This document shows positions 1 through 7,183 of a stretch of DNA of 25,256 bases, piece by piece. A program made the translations under genes and the position numbers. The stretch is from positions 1 through 25,256 of the forward strand of contig URJB01000030.1 of NCBI GenBank assembly GCA_900548145.1, written 5' to 3'. Under the pieces are notes generated by a model, which saw only the letters and a list, made by a program, of their open reading frames with translations, had not been told where the DNA came from and did no database searches. The DNA is from an uncultured Eubacteriales bacterium. GTDB taxonomy: Bacteria; Bacillota; Clostridia; Christensenellales; Aristaeellaceae. The stretch's first letter is position 1. Each line of letters opens with the position of its first letter.

Positions 1-49
1 CTGCGCGCCTGCGGCGCGCAGTCCGGGGTTAAGGGGCACTGCCCCTTAA
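1..49 (-). repeat. 3'-end double-hairpin repeat, copy 1
   Basis: Two inverted repeats joined by a fixed linker. On the plus strand, CTGCGCGCC/GGCGCGCAG (1-9 and 13-21, loop TGC) is followed by TCCGGGGT and then the hairpin TTAAGGGGCACTGCCCCTTAA (29-49). Read in the sense of the moxR gene the order is AAGGGGCAGTGCCCCTT hairpin, ACCCCGGA linker, GC hairpin. The moxR stop codon lies inside the first hairpin. Related copies are at 4034-4081 and 25225-25256. The window edge may cut the outer boundary. Confidence 0.8.
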
Positions 50-993
50 GAGAGGCGGAGAGGGACGGGGACGTTTTCGACCACGGCGATCAGGATGCGC
101 TCGGCAGAAATGCCCTTCATCTTCGCGTCCGGGTTGGGCATAATACGGTGAGTCAGAACGGGCAGCACCATGCGCTGCACGTCCTCGGGCAGCACGTAGT
201 CACGGTCATTGAGCAGGGCGCAGGCCTGCGCGCCGCGGATCAATGCGATCGCGCCGCGGGTGCTGACGCCCAGCTGCAGGCTGGGATGATTGCGGGTCAT
301 GGCGGCAATAGAGGCAATGTAGTGCCGCACTTCCTTGGAGCAGTAGACCGTGCCCACCAGCCCCTGCATGTCGATGATGTCCTGTGCGGAGCAAACGGGC
401 ACCAGCTTGGACTGGGGCTTTTCCGTGCCGGAGAAGCGCTCCAGCACCGCCATTTCTTCCTCAAGGGTGGGATACCCCATGGAAACGCGGATGAAGAAGC
501 GGTCCATCTGGGCCTCGGGCAGGGGATAGGTGCCCACGAACTCCGTGGGGTTCTGGGTAGCCAGCACCATAAAGGGCTTGGGCAGAGGATGGGTCACGCC
601 GTCCACCGTGACCTGATATTCCTCCATGACCTCCAGAAGGGCGCTCTGGGTCTTGGGGGAAGTACGGTTGATTTCGTCGGCCAGCGCGATCTGGCACATG
701 ATGGCCCCGGGATGATACTCCATCTCTCCGGACTTGAAATTCACCATGGTGAAGCCCGTCACATCAGAGGGCACCACGTCCGGCGTAAACTGGATGCGGT
801 TGAAGCTGCAATCCAGCGACTTGGCCAGCGCGCTGACCATGGTGGTCTTGCCGGTGCCGGGCACGTCCTCCAGAAGCACGTGACCCTTGCACATCAGCGC
901 GATCAATAGCAGCTCGATCACCTCGTCCTTACCGACGATGACCTTGCCGATATTCTGTTTCAGTGCGGAAATAACCTGGCGCGGATTGAGCAT
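46..993 (-). CDS. MoxR family AAA+ ATPase
   Basis: 315-aa protein of the usual MoxR length. Walker A is GTGKTT at residues 46-51, Walker B LADEIN at 104-109, sensor-1 ATQNP at 145-149, and the C-terminal lid domain follows. MoxR ATPases act as chaperones that mature or activate partner proteins, often encoded beside DUF58 (vWA-like) and transglutaminase-type genes. Any such partner would lie downstream, beyond position 1, so the substrate cannot be named. The ATG at 991-993 has AAAGGAG seven bases upstream and a good promoter at 1060-1088. The last codon before the stop runs into the repeat at 1-49, so the extreme C-terminus (LRLS) is partly repeat-derived. The family call is firm; the specific role is unknown. 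Confidence 0.93.
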   Translation of the reverse strand: MLNPRQVISALKQNIGKVIVGKDEVIELLLIALMCKGHVLLEDVPGTGKTTMVSALAKSLDCSFNRIQFTPDVVPSDVTGFTMVNFKSGEMEYHPGAIMCQIALADEINRTSPKTQSALLEVMEEYQVTVDGVTHPLPKPFMVLATQNPTEFVGTYPLPEAQMDRFFIRVSMGYPTLEEEMAVLERFSGTEKPQSKLVPVCSAQDIIDMQGLVGTVYCSKEVRHYIASIAAMTRNHPSLQLGVSTRGAIALIRGAQACALLNDRDYVLPEDVQRMVLPVLTHRIMPNPDAKMKGISAERILIAVVENVPVPLRLS

Positions 994-1243
994 AACAACG
1001 CTCCTTTGTTTTGGCTGATTTCGGGTAGCTTGTCCGTTCTTCGGAAAGCACCATCGTTTATTATATCGGAAGTTCCCGTATTTAACAAGTGTATGACAAA
1101 AGTTTTACGTCTTTAGGGCGAAAGTGGCGAATAGCTTTGTTTTTTCATTGTATTTCAAGGGCTTGAGCAGGATTCAGCATGGCAGCGTGGCAAATTAAAA
1201 ACGTTGAATTTGATTCCGATATTTCACAGGGGAGAGGGATTTC
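994..1243. other. Intergenic region between divergent moxR and the AgcS gene
   Basis: It holds the moxR promoter at 1060-1088. For the plus-strand symporter I see only the ribosome binding site GGGGAGAGGG just before 1244. I found no convincing -35/-10 pair and no recognisable glycine-riboswitch architecture in the leader. Confidence 0.5.
1060..1088 (-). promoter_or_regulatory. sigma-A-type promoter of moxR
   Basis: On the minus strand, TTGTTA (1083-1088) and a perfect TATAAT (1060-1065) are separated by 17 bases. This is about 70 bases upstream of the moxR ATG. Confidence 0.7.
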
Positions 1244-2659
1244 ATGCTGGCACTGATTAAAAGCGTCAACAATGCGGTCAATAACTTTATCTGGGGCGTT
1301 CCCGCCATGATCCTGCTGATGGGCGTGGGCTTGTACCTGAGCGTCGGCACCCGTTTTGTGCAGCTGCGCAAGTTCGGCCCGGCCATGAAGGCGACACTTG
1401 GCCGTATTTTCAGGCACGATAAGGCGGGCAAGGGCGCGCTGACCCCTTTTCAGGCGGTGTGTACGGCGCTGGCGGCCACGGTGGGCACCGGCAATATCGC
1501 CGGTGTGGCGGGGGCGATCGCCATCGGCGGCCCCGGCGCGGTGTTCTGGATGTGGGTATCCGCGCTGCTGGGCATGTGCACCAAGTTTGCCGAGGTCACA
1601 CTGGCCGTACATTTCCGGGAACGGAACCAGCACGGCGACTACGTAGGCGGGCCCATGTACTATATTCAGAACGGTCTGGGCCGGAAATGGCGCTGGCTGG
1701 CCTATGCCTATGCCCTGCTGGGCGCGCTGGCCTGCTTCGGCATCGGCAACACCACCCAGATCAACACCATCACCGTGGCCGTGGGTTCCGTGCTGACCAG
1801 CTTCAACCTGATCGGCGAGACGGCGCTGCCCACCTTCCGGTGGATCTTCGGCGGGCTGATGGCCCTGCTTCTGCTGATCGTCCTGCTGGGTGGCGTGAAG
1901 CGCATCGGCAACGTGGCGGAAAAGCTGGTGCCCTTCATGGCGGTGTTCTATATCGTGCTGGCGCTGGGCGTGGTGTTCAGCCATCTGGACCGGATTCCGC
2001 TGGTGTTCGAACAGATCTTCGCAGGTGCTTTCAATCCGTCGGCCTTTACCGGCGGCGTGGTGGGCAACTTCTTCCTGAGCATGAAGAAGGGCGTTTCCCG
2101 GGGCATCTTCTCCAACGAGGCCGGGCTGGGCACGGGCTCCATCGCCCACGCATGCGCCGAGACCGACCACCCGATCCATCAGGGTTATTTTGGCATCTTC
2201 GAGGTGTTCGCCGACACCATCGTCATCTGCACCCTGACGGCGCTGGTCATTCTGGCAAGCGGCGTGCCAATCCAGTACGGCGAGGCGGCGGGCGCGGAGC
2301 TGACCATCAGCGGCTTTGTGGCCACCTATGGCAGCTGGGTGACCATCTTCACCGCCATCGCCCTGTGCAGCTTCGCGTTTTCCACGGTGCTGGGCTGGGG
2401 GCTATACGGCGCGCGCTTCGTGGAATACCTTTGCTCCTCCCATAAAGCGGTCAAGCCCTTTATGGTGGTGTTTTCCCTGGCGGCCATTCTGGGCGCCACG
2501 ATGGATCTGGGGCTGATCTGGGATCTGAGCGACACCTTCAACGGCCTGATGTCCCTGCCCAATCTGGTGGGCCTGTTCCTGCTGAGCGGTACGCTGTTCA
2601 AGCTGCTGCGGGAGCGGGCCAAAGCGGACGAAACCTCGCCGCTGGCCGCTCGGGATTAA
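1244..2659 (+). CDS. Alanine/glycine:cation symporter (AGCS family)
   Basis: 471-aa polytopic membrane protein, the family's usual length. It should import alanine or glycine with Na+ (or H+) across the cytoplasmic membrane. The N-terminus carries the family's early hydrophobic helix and the sequence GVGLYLSVGTRFVQLR. The AGCS signature follows at about residues 66-90 (FQAVCTALAATVGTGNIAGV), then GGPGAVFWMWVSALLGM and, further on, GVSRGIFSNEAGLGTGSIAHA, a conserved AGCS segment. About ten hydrophobic segments can be counted. The gene stands alone, and the strong terminator at 2665-2704 is shared with the convergent 151-aa gene. The homologue in Bacillus is called AlsT; I withhold the symbol because substrate preference varies in the family. 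Confidence 0.93.
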   Translation: MLALIKSVNNAVNNFIWGVPAMILLMGVGLYLSVGTRFVQLRKFGPAMKATLGRIFRHDKAGKGALTPFQAVCTALAATVGTGNIAGVAGAIAIGGPGAVFWMWVSALLGMCTKFAEVTLAVHFRERNQHGDYVGGPMYYIQNGLGRKWRWLAYAYALLGALACFGIGNTTQINTITVAVGSVLTSFNLIGETALPTFRWIFGGLMALLLLIVLLGGVKRIGNVAEKLVPFMAVFYIVLALGVVFSHLDRIPLVFEQIFAGAFNPSAFTGGVVGNFFLSMKKGVSRGIFSNEAGLGTGSIAHACAETDHPIHQGYFGIFEVFADTIVICTLTALVILASGVPIQYGEAAGAELTISGFVATYGSWVTIFTAIALCSFAFSTVLGWGLYGARFVEYLCSSHKAVKPFMVVFSLAAILGATMDLGLIWDLSDTFNGLMSLPNLVGLFLLSGTLFKLLRERAKADETSPLAARD

Positions 2660-2664
2660 AACCC

Positions 2665-2704
2665 AAAAGCGCCTGCCGCAGTTATGAGCGGCAGGCGCTT
2701 TTTT
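2665..2704. terminator. Bidirectional intrinsic terminator
   Basis: GCGCCTGCCGC (2669-2679) pairs with GCGGCAGGCGC (2688-2698), with an 8-base loop. A run of T on the plus side (2699-2704) and a run of A on the other side (2665-2668) make it usable from both directions. It serves the symporter and the convergent gene, whose stop codon at 2703-2705 overlaps its edge. Confidence 0.92.
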
Positions 2705-3158
2705 ATACCTGATTCATTTGTTCCAGTATGCGTCGGCGCGTCTGCTGAAGCCGGTCCATCACCTGCATCAGCTGCTCGTCGGTGCGTTCCACCCGCTCCT
2801 TGGCATCGCTGATCTTGCTCAGTACCGTCCAATCGCTGATGAACCCGTCCCACACCAGATCGGCCACACGCCAGAAGCCGGACAGCTCCGCCGAGGCGCT
2901 GCACTGGACGCGCACGTCCTTCAACTCCCGGTTGAACCGTTCCAGCGCCTGACGCAGGCTCTCCAACTGCTGCTGGGCCCTGTCCATGCGGGAGTGCTTC
3001 ATCAGCCCGGACAGCATCCCGCCGCCCAGCAGGTCGTAGATTCCCCAGCCTCTGGCGCTGCGCAGGCTGTCCAGCACCTGCTGGGCCTGCCGGTGGGCTT
3101 CCTGCCCGGCCCCGATGGCCTCCTCGGTCTCCCGAAGAAGAGAAGCATAGTCGCTCAT
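2703..3158 (-). CDS. Hypothetical 151-aa coiled-coil protein downstream of deoC
   Basis: I do not recognise a named family. The protein is 151 aa, without signal peptide or membrane segment. Residues 1-35 and 58-85 are amphipathic and rich in Glu, Gln, Arg and Leu. A glycine-rich hydrophobic patch, GWGIYDLLGGGMLSGLMKHS, lies at about 37-56, and a third helical stretch (DAKERVERTDEQLMQVMDRL) fills the C-terminus. The pattern is helix, glycine-rich patch, coiled coil, which suggests a helical bundle that oligomerises or docks to a partner. It starts 10 bases after the deoC stop and probably depends on deoC transcription. It shares the terminator at 2665-2704. The CDS is well supported; the function is not. 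Confidence 0.85.
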   Translation of the reverse strand: MSDYASLLRETEEAIGAGQEAHRQAQQVLDSLRSARGWGIYDLLGGGMLSGLMKHSRMDRAQQQLESLRQALERFNRELKDVRVQCSASAELSGFWRVADLVWDGFISDWTVLSKISDAKERVERTDEQLMQVMDRLQQTRRRILEQMNQV

Positions 3159-3168
3159 AGTCTTGCCC

Positions 3169-3828
3169 TTATTCCTCCGCGCCCTCCAGAATTTTCAGCG
3201 TGGAGCTGGTGCCCAGACGGCTGGCTCCCGCGTCCACCATGGCCAGCGCCTCCTGCCAGGAGTGCATGCCGCCTGCGGCCTTCACCTTCATGGTTTCAGG
3301 AATGGCCGCCTTCATCAGCGCCACGTCCGCCACGGTGGCCCCGCCGGTGCCGAAGCCGGTGCTGGTCTTTACATAGTCCGCGCCAGCCTTGACGCAGGCT
3401 TCACAGGCCTGCTTCTTTTCCTCGTCGGTCAGGTAGCAGCACTCGATGATGACCTTCACCAGCGTGCCGTTGGCCGCCTCCACCACGCCGTGAATATCCT
3501 TTTCCAGCAGGTCGAGATCGCCGCTCTTCAGCGCGCCCAGATTGATGACCATGTCCACCTCGTCCGCGCCGTTGGCGATGGCGTCCTTGGTTTCAAAGGC
3601 CTTGACGGCGGTGGTGTTGGCCCCCAGAGGGAAGCCGACCACGGTGCAGACCTTCACGGGGCTGCCCTTCAATTCTTCGGCGGCCAGCGCCACATGGCAG
3701 GGGTTCACGCATACGCTGGCCGTGCCCAGCTCCCGGGCCACGGCGCACAGCTCCCGAATCTGATCGGGCGTGGCGGTGGCCTTCAGCAAAGTGTGATCGA
3801 TCATGGATGCGATCTGTTGTTTCGTCAT
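3169..3828 (-). CDS. deoC: Deoxyribose-phosphate aldolase
   Basis: 219-aa class I aldolase that reversibly cleaves 2-deoxyribose 5-phosphate to glyceraldehyde 3-phosphate and acetaldehyde, in the catabolism of deoxyribonucleosides. The Schiff-base lysine is Lys154 in YVKTSTGFG. The proton-relay residues are Asp92 (EVDMVIN) and Lys183 (VKAAGG). The N-terminal IDHTLLKA signature is at about residues 10-17. I chose the ATG at 3826-3828 over an upstream in-frame start because AAGGAAGG precedes it and homologues begin at this point. No other nucleoside genes are nearby; the partner is the 151-aa gene 10 bases downstream. I could not place its promoter with confidence. Confidence 0.96.
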   Translation of the reverse strand: MTKQQIASMIDHTLLKATATPDQIRELCAVARELGTASVCVNPCHVALAAEELKGSPVKVCTVVGFPLGANTTAVKAFETKDAIANGADEVDMVINLGALKSGDLDLLEKDIHGVVEAANGTLVKVIIECCYLTDEEKKQACEACVKAGADYVKTSTGFGTGGATVADVALMKAAIPETMKVKAAGGMHSWQEALAMVDAGASRLGTSSTLKILEGAEE

Positions 3829-4024
3829 ATGTTTTCCTTCCTTTCTGTGTCCGTATGGGTGTTGGATTTTTGTTTTTCCTTGCATGGTAGTTATGATGGG
3901 AAATTTTGGCATCTAGCGGCATTTTTTTCGCGCTAAAACAAACTGCAACGAAGCCTGCCAGACCCGCGAGCCGCGAGGCCTGTCGCCGAGCGGCGGTAAA
4001 ACCCCGGCCAAGCCGCATGTCCCG

Positions 4025-4585
4025 CTATGCCCCCTGCCCGCCTTCGGCGGGCAGTCCGGGGTCAAGGGACACTGCCCCTTGGGGGAGGGGCGGAAGCTCG
4101 CGGATGTCGCTGAGACCGAAGTGCTCCAGAAAGCGGTCCGTGGTGGCGTAAAGAATGGGACGGCCTAAGGCTTCCTTGCGGCCCACTTCCTTGATAAGCC
4201 CCTTGTTCAGCAGCGATTGAATGGAATAGTCGCACTTTACGCCGCGAATCTGCTCCACCTCGCCCTTGGTGGCGGGCTGACGGTAGGCGATCACCGCCAG
4301 CGTCTCCATGGCCGTCTGGGTCAGACTTTGCCGCTGAACCGGCTGCAGGAGCCGTTCTACGTAAGGCGCGTATTCCTGCCGGGTCTCCATGCGCAGATGA
4401 TCGCCGTAACGGCGCAGGGTCACGCCCCGGCGCTCCAGATCGTACTGGCGCTGCATCTCCTCCACCGTCTGGACGGTTTCCAGCTCGGTCAGCCCCAGCG
4501 CGGCGGCCACGTCCCCGATGCCCACCGGCTCCCCGGCCACAAAGAGAATAGCCTCGATGATGTGGGCCGCTTCATTCCTCTCCAA
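4025..4585 (-). CDS. scpB: Segregation and condensation protein B
   Basis: 186-aa ScpB, the winged-helix subunit that binds ScpA and bridges the SMC heads in the bacterial condensin complex. Typical segments are IEAILFVAGEPV near the N-terminus, the second winged helix around TQTAMETLAVIAYRQPATKGEVEQIRG, and GRKEALGRPILYATTDRFLEHFGL near the end. The likely start is TTG at 4583-4585, preceded by AAGGAGAG. The nearest ATG, at 4573-4575, is out of frame. The gene overlaps scpA by 14 bases. The normal family end is near ELPPLP; the remaining residues, through PGLPAEGGQGA, are encoded by the repeat at 4034-4081, and the stop lies just beyond it. Confidence 0.95.
   Translation of the reverse strand: MERNEAAHIIEAILFVAGEPVGIGDVAAALGLTELETVQTVEEMQRQYDLERRGVTLRRYGDHLRMETRQEYAPYVERLLQPVQRQSLTQTAMETLAVIAYRQPATKGEVEQIRGVKCDYSIQSLLNKGLIKEVGRKEALGRPILYATTDRFLEHFGLSDIRELPPLPQGAVSLDPGLPAEGGQGA
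4034..4081 (-). repeat. 3'-end double-hairpin repeat, copy 2 (inside scpB)
   Basis: Plus strand: CTGCCCGCC/GGCGGGCAG (4034-4042, 4046-4054, loop TTC), then the identical linker TCCGGGGT (4055-4062), then the hairpin CAAGGGACACTGCCCCTTG (4063-4081). Compared with copy 1, the stem bases change on both sides while pairing is kept. In the scpB sense, a G-U pair replaces one G-C. This copy is translated: it encodes the tail of ScpB. Confidence 0.85.
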
Positions 4586-5309
4586 GATCGCTTTCTCTCC
4601 TTCCGGGCAGCAGAGTCATGTCCCCAAAGGTGCCCGTCTGCATCACATGGGCTTTACCCAGCTTCAATAATTCCAGCAGCGCCATGAACAGCGTGACCAC
4701 TTCCTCCCGGTCGGGCGCGCCGGAAAACAGCTGAGTAAAGCGCACCGTTCCCACGCTGAGACGGCTTTCGATGGCCTCCATGCAGCCCTCCACCGTAAAA
4801 TTGTCCCGGTGGATGTTGCGAAGCTGGAAGACCGCCTCCTCCGCCTCCTTGGGAGCGCGCTCCTGTACCCGTTTCAGGGCCTCCCACAGGGCTTCGATGG
4901 TCAGACCGTCGATCTCGATCTCCGGCGGTGGGAGCGGATACTCCTCCGGCAGTTTGCCGAAGACCTCCCGGGCGTTCTTCTCAAACTCCGCCATGCGCTG
5001 GGCCGTTTCCTTGAACTGCTTGTAGGCGATCAGGCGCTGCAAAAGCAGCTGCTCCGGGTCCTCCTCGTCCTCCTTGGGGGGCTTGGGCAGCAGACTGCGG
5101 CTCTTGATCTCCAGAAGCAGCGCGGCCATGGCCACAAACTCGCTGGCCTCGTCCATGTCGAAGTCCGGCGCGGACTGCACCGCTTCGATGTACTGTTCCG
5201 TGATCTCGCTGACGAAAATGTCCTTCAGGTCGATCTTGGCCTTGCCGATCAGGTGCAGCAGAAGATCCAGCGGCCCGTCGAACTGCTTTAACCGAATGTG
5301 AACGGCCAT
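4572..5309 (-). CDS. scpA: Segregation and condensation protein A
   Basis: 245-aa kleisin subunit of the SMC-ScpAB condensin, which links the two SMC heads during chromosome organisation and segregation. The N-terminal hallmark FDGPLDLLLHLI is at about residues 10-21. It is followed by an ITEQYIEAV helix and the acidic central linker (PPKEDEEDPEQLLLQRLIAYK). The C-terminal winged helix, VVTLFMALLELLKLGKAHV, contacts the SMC cap. I chose the ATG at 5307-5309 because homologues start at this point. It lies one base after the stop of the M50 protease, so translation is probably coupled, and no strong ribosome binding site is visible. scpB overlaps its 3' end. Confidence 0.96.
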   Translation of the reverse strand: MAVHIRLKQFDGPLDLLLHLIGKAKIDLKDIFVSEITEQYIEAVQSAPDFDMDEASEFVAMAALLLEIKSRSLLPKPPKEDEEDPEQLLLQRLIAYKQFKETAQRMAEFEKNAREVFGKLPEEYPLPPPEIEIDGLTIEALWEALKRVQERAPKEAEEAVFQLRNIHRDNFTVEGCMEAIESRLSVGTVRFTQLFSGAPDREEVVTLFMALLELLKLGKAHVMQTGTFGDMTLLPGRRESDLGEE

Positions 5310-5310
5310 A

Positions 5311-6114
5311 TCACGCCTGCCCCGCGATCCGAAGGAACAGGTTGAGCACACCGCCCTCCACCGCATCAAACACCACGTTAATGACGTTGTTCAGGAGGCC
5401 GGAAAAGCAGGCCAGCAGCAGCACGACCTGAGCGATTTGAAACACCTGCTGGTTCAGGCGGAAACGGCCCTTGAACAGGATGTCGTTAAAAATATGATAG
5501 CCGTCCAGCGGCGGGATGGGCAAAAGATTGAAAAGACCAACACCGAGATTCATGGAATAGAACATGAGCAGGAAGCGCTGCACATACATCAGCCACGGGT
5601 GCAGCATCAGCTGAGAATAATCTTTGCCGTAGCCCGCCACCAGCACACTGTAGCCAATGCCGCTGGTGGAAAGGAACTCCCTGGCCCCGCCGTTGGCCGC
5701 GATGACCTCCGGCTTCCACAGAAGGCCGTTCAGCGCCACGGCCAGCGCCATAGACAGGATAAACAGCGTCAGATTAACGGTGATACCCGCCACGCTGACC
5801 AGAAAATCATCCCGGCGATAGTTTCCCTTAAAATTGCGGGGATTGACCGGCACGGGCTTGGCCCAGCCGAAGCCCAAAAATACCAGACACAGGGTGCCGA
5901 TGGGATCCAGATGCTTCCGGGGATCCAGCGACAGCCGGCCCAGCATCTTGGCGGTGGGATCGCCGCAGCGATAGGCCACATAGCCGTGGGCGATCTCGTG
6001 CAGGATCAGCGTCAGCAGCACGGAAACGGCAAAATACAGCAGATACAGCGCAAAGCCCAACGGATCGGTGGTCAGCCAGTTCCACCACAGCTGCAGCCGG
6101 TTCAGGATCCCCAT
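5311..6114 (-). CDS. Site-2 protease family (M50) membrane metallopeptidase
   Basis: 267-aa intramembrane zinc protease of the short YwhC-like branch of M50, without a PDZ domain. The zinc motif HEIAH is at residues 39-43, inside a hydrophobic helix. The second conserved segment, NLLPIPPLDGYHI, carries the third ligand Asp203. Further hydrophobic segments lie at 20-38, 72-84, 108-130, 176-196 and 215-240. The substrate is unknown. The gene leads a tight unit with scpA and scpB (one-base gap, then an overlap), an arrangement common in Bacillota. AAGGAGG precedes the ATG at 6112-6114. Confidence 0.93.
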   Translation of the reverse strand: MGILNRLQLWWNWLTTDPLGFALYLLYFAVSVLLTLILHEIAHGYVAYRCGDPTAKMLGRLSLDPRKHLDPIGTLCLVFLGFGWAKPVPVNPRNFKGNYRRDDFLVSVAGITVNLTLFILSMALAVALNGLLWKPEVIAANGGAREFLSTSGIGYSVLVAGYGKDYSQLMLHPWLMYVQRFLLMFYSMNLGVGLFNLLPIPPLDGYHIFNDILFKGRFRLNQQVFQIAQVVLLLACFSGLLNNVINVVFDAVEGGVLNLFLRIAGQA

Positions 6115-6174
6115 GCGCGTCCCCTCCTTATGAAACGATCATTCATCGCTTCTTTCCTCTTAATCAGAATAAAA

Positions 6175-6203
6175 ATTATAGCATCCGGGCCGAAAATCGT
6201 CAA
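6175..6203 (-). promoter_or_regulatory. Promoter of the M50-scpA-scpB unit
   Basis: On the minus strand, TTGACG (6198-6203) and TATAAT (6175-6180) have a 17-base spacer, with a TGC extension before the -10. It is about 60 bases upstream of the M50 protease start. Confidence 0.85.
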
Positions 6204-6266
6204 GAAAGAAGACTTCCGCTTGCCTGTCCGCGTCCGAAAAGTGACTTTTAGTCTATCTTTTGTGTC

Positions 6267-6295
6267 TTGACGTTCATAATCTGACTCTTTATAAT
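6267..6295 (+). promoter_or_regulatory. Promoter of the RpiR regulator gene
   Basis: TTGACG (6267-6272), a 17-base spacer and a perfect TATAAT (6290-6295), 34 bases before the start codon. Confidence 0.88.
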
Positions 6296-6329
6296 AAAAA
6301 CACGATACGAAAGAAGAAAGGGTGACTCT

Positions 6330-7127
6330 ATGGGCCGCGAGGTTCTGGCGAGTATTCGGACGCAGTATCCCTCCTTTACGCCGGTGGAAAGGACGATCGC
6401 CGATTATGTGCTGAATCACGGAGCGAAAGTCGTCCGTCTGCCCATTCGTCAGCTTGCTTATGAATGCGCGGTAGGAGAAAGCAGCATTGTCCGTTTCTGC
6501 AAACGGGTCGGCCAGAAGGGCTACCCGGACTTCCGTCTTTCGCTGGCGGCGGCGCTGGAAATGGAAAACGTTCCGGCGGAAAAGGCCGAAAATACTTCTT
6601 TGATCGGCGTGGCGGATGAAATTTACCAGCAGCATCAGCAAAGCCTGTTCAACGCCCGGAATATGCTGAACGCGGAGACGCTCCAAAATATCGCCGCCCA
6701 TATGCTGGCCGCTCGGCAAATTTATTTCTTTGCCCCTGCCGGCCTTCAATCTCAGGCCATTCAGCTGGGTCTCATGACCATGCAGGCCACCGGCAAAGGC
6801 ATCGGGCTTACGGCTCCCTATCCGCAGGCTCTCTGCCAACGGGAAATCGGGGACGAGGACATGGTCATTTTTCTGGTGACCAGCGCTCAAACCGGCATGA
6901 TGGCCGACACGGCCCGCCAACTGCGCGGCCGTGGCGCTTACCTGATCTCCATCTCCTGCTGCGGCCAATCGGCCATTCAAAACGACTGTCAGGAAAATCT
7001 GTTTTACGGCGGCATTGCCGGAAGTCCGCTGCCCGATTCCGCCGCACTTTTCTTCATCGTGGAGACCCTGTGCGCCGTGTACCGGCGGCAGATGGAAGAA
7101 CGGGAGTCGGCGAAGGCGGACGGATAA
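6330..7127 (+). CDS. RpiR/MurR family transcriptional regulator
   Basis: 265-aa regulator. Residues 1-77 form the RpiR-type helix-turn-helix (FTPVERTIADYVLNH, then AVGESSIVRFCKRVGQKGY with the recognition helix). Residues from about 110 to 245 are a SIS domain, which in this family senses sugar phosphates (IYFFAPAGLQSQAIQLGL, VIFLVTSAQTGMMADTARQL). The gene stands alone between divergent and convergent neighbours, so its target is not evident. Other sugar genes in the window (nagA, galM) are far away. It has its own strong promoter, a purine-rich ribosome binding site (GAAAGGG) and its own terminator at 7147-7180. Confidence 0.92.
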   Translation: MGREVLASIRTQYPSFTPVERTIADYVLNHGAKVVRLPIRQLAYECAVGESSIVRFCKRVGQKGYPDFRLSLAAALEMENVPAEKAENTSLIGVADEIYQQHQQSLFNARNMLNAETLQNIAAHMLAARQIYFFAPAGLQSQAIQLGLMTMQATGKGIGLTAPYPQALCQREIGDEDMVIFLVTSAQTGMMADTARQLRGRGAYLISISCCGQSAIQNDCQENLFYGGIAGSPLPDSAALFFIVETLCAVYRRQMEERESAKADG

Positions 7128-7146
7128 GTTCCATTGATATGACAAT

Positions 7147-7180
7147 CCCCGGCGTGACGGAACTCACGCCGGGGCATTTT
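7147..7180 (+). terminator. Intrinsic terminator of the RpiR gene
   Basis: CCCCGGCGTGA (7147-7157) pairs with TCACGCCGGGG (7164-7174), followed by CATTTT. A second small hairpin with five T residues (CAGCCGA/TCGGCTG, 7185-7206) follows and overlaps the end of the convergent nitroreductase gene. Confidence 0.88.
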
Positions 7181-7183
7181 CAT

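Noticed and set aside
1089..1243. Glycine riboswitch upstream of the alanine/glycine symporter
   Set aside because: I could not find the conserved tandem aptamer core sequences or a terminator switch in this short leader.
1145..2179. Open frame antisense to the AGCS symporter
   Set aside because: Biased composition with no recognisable domain, while the plus-strand symporter is unmistakable.
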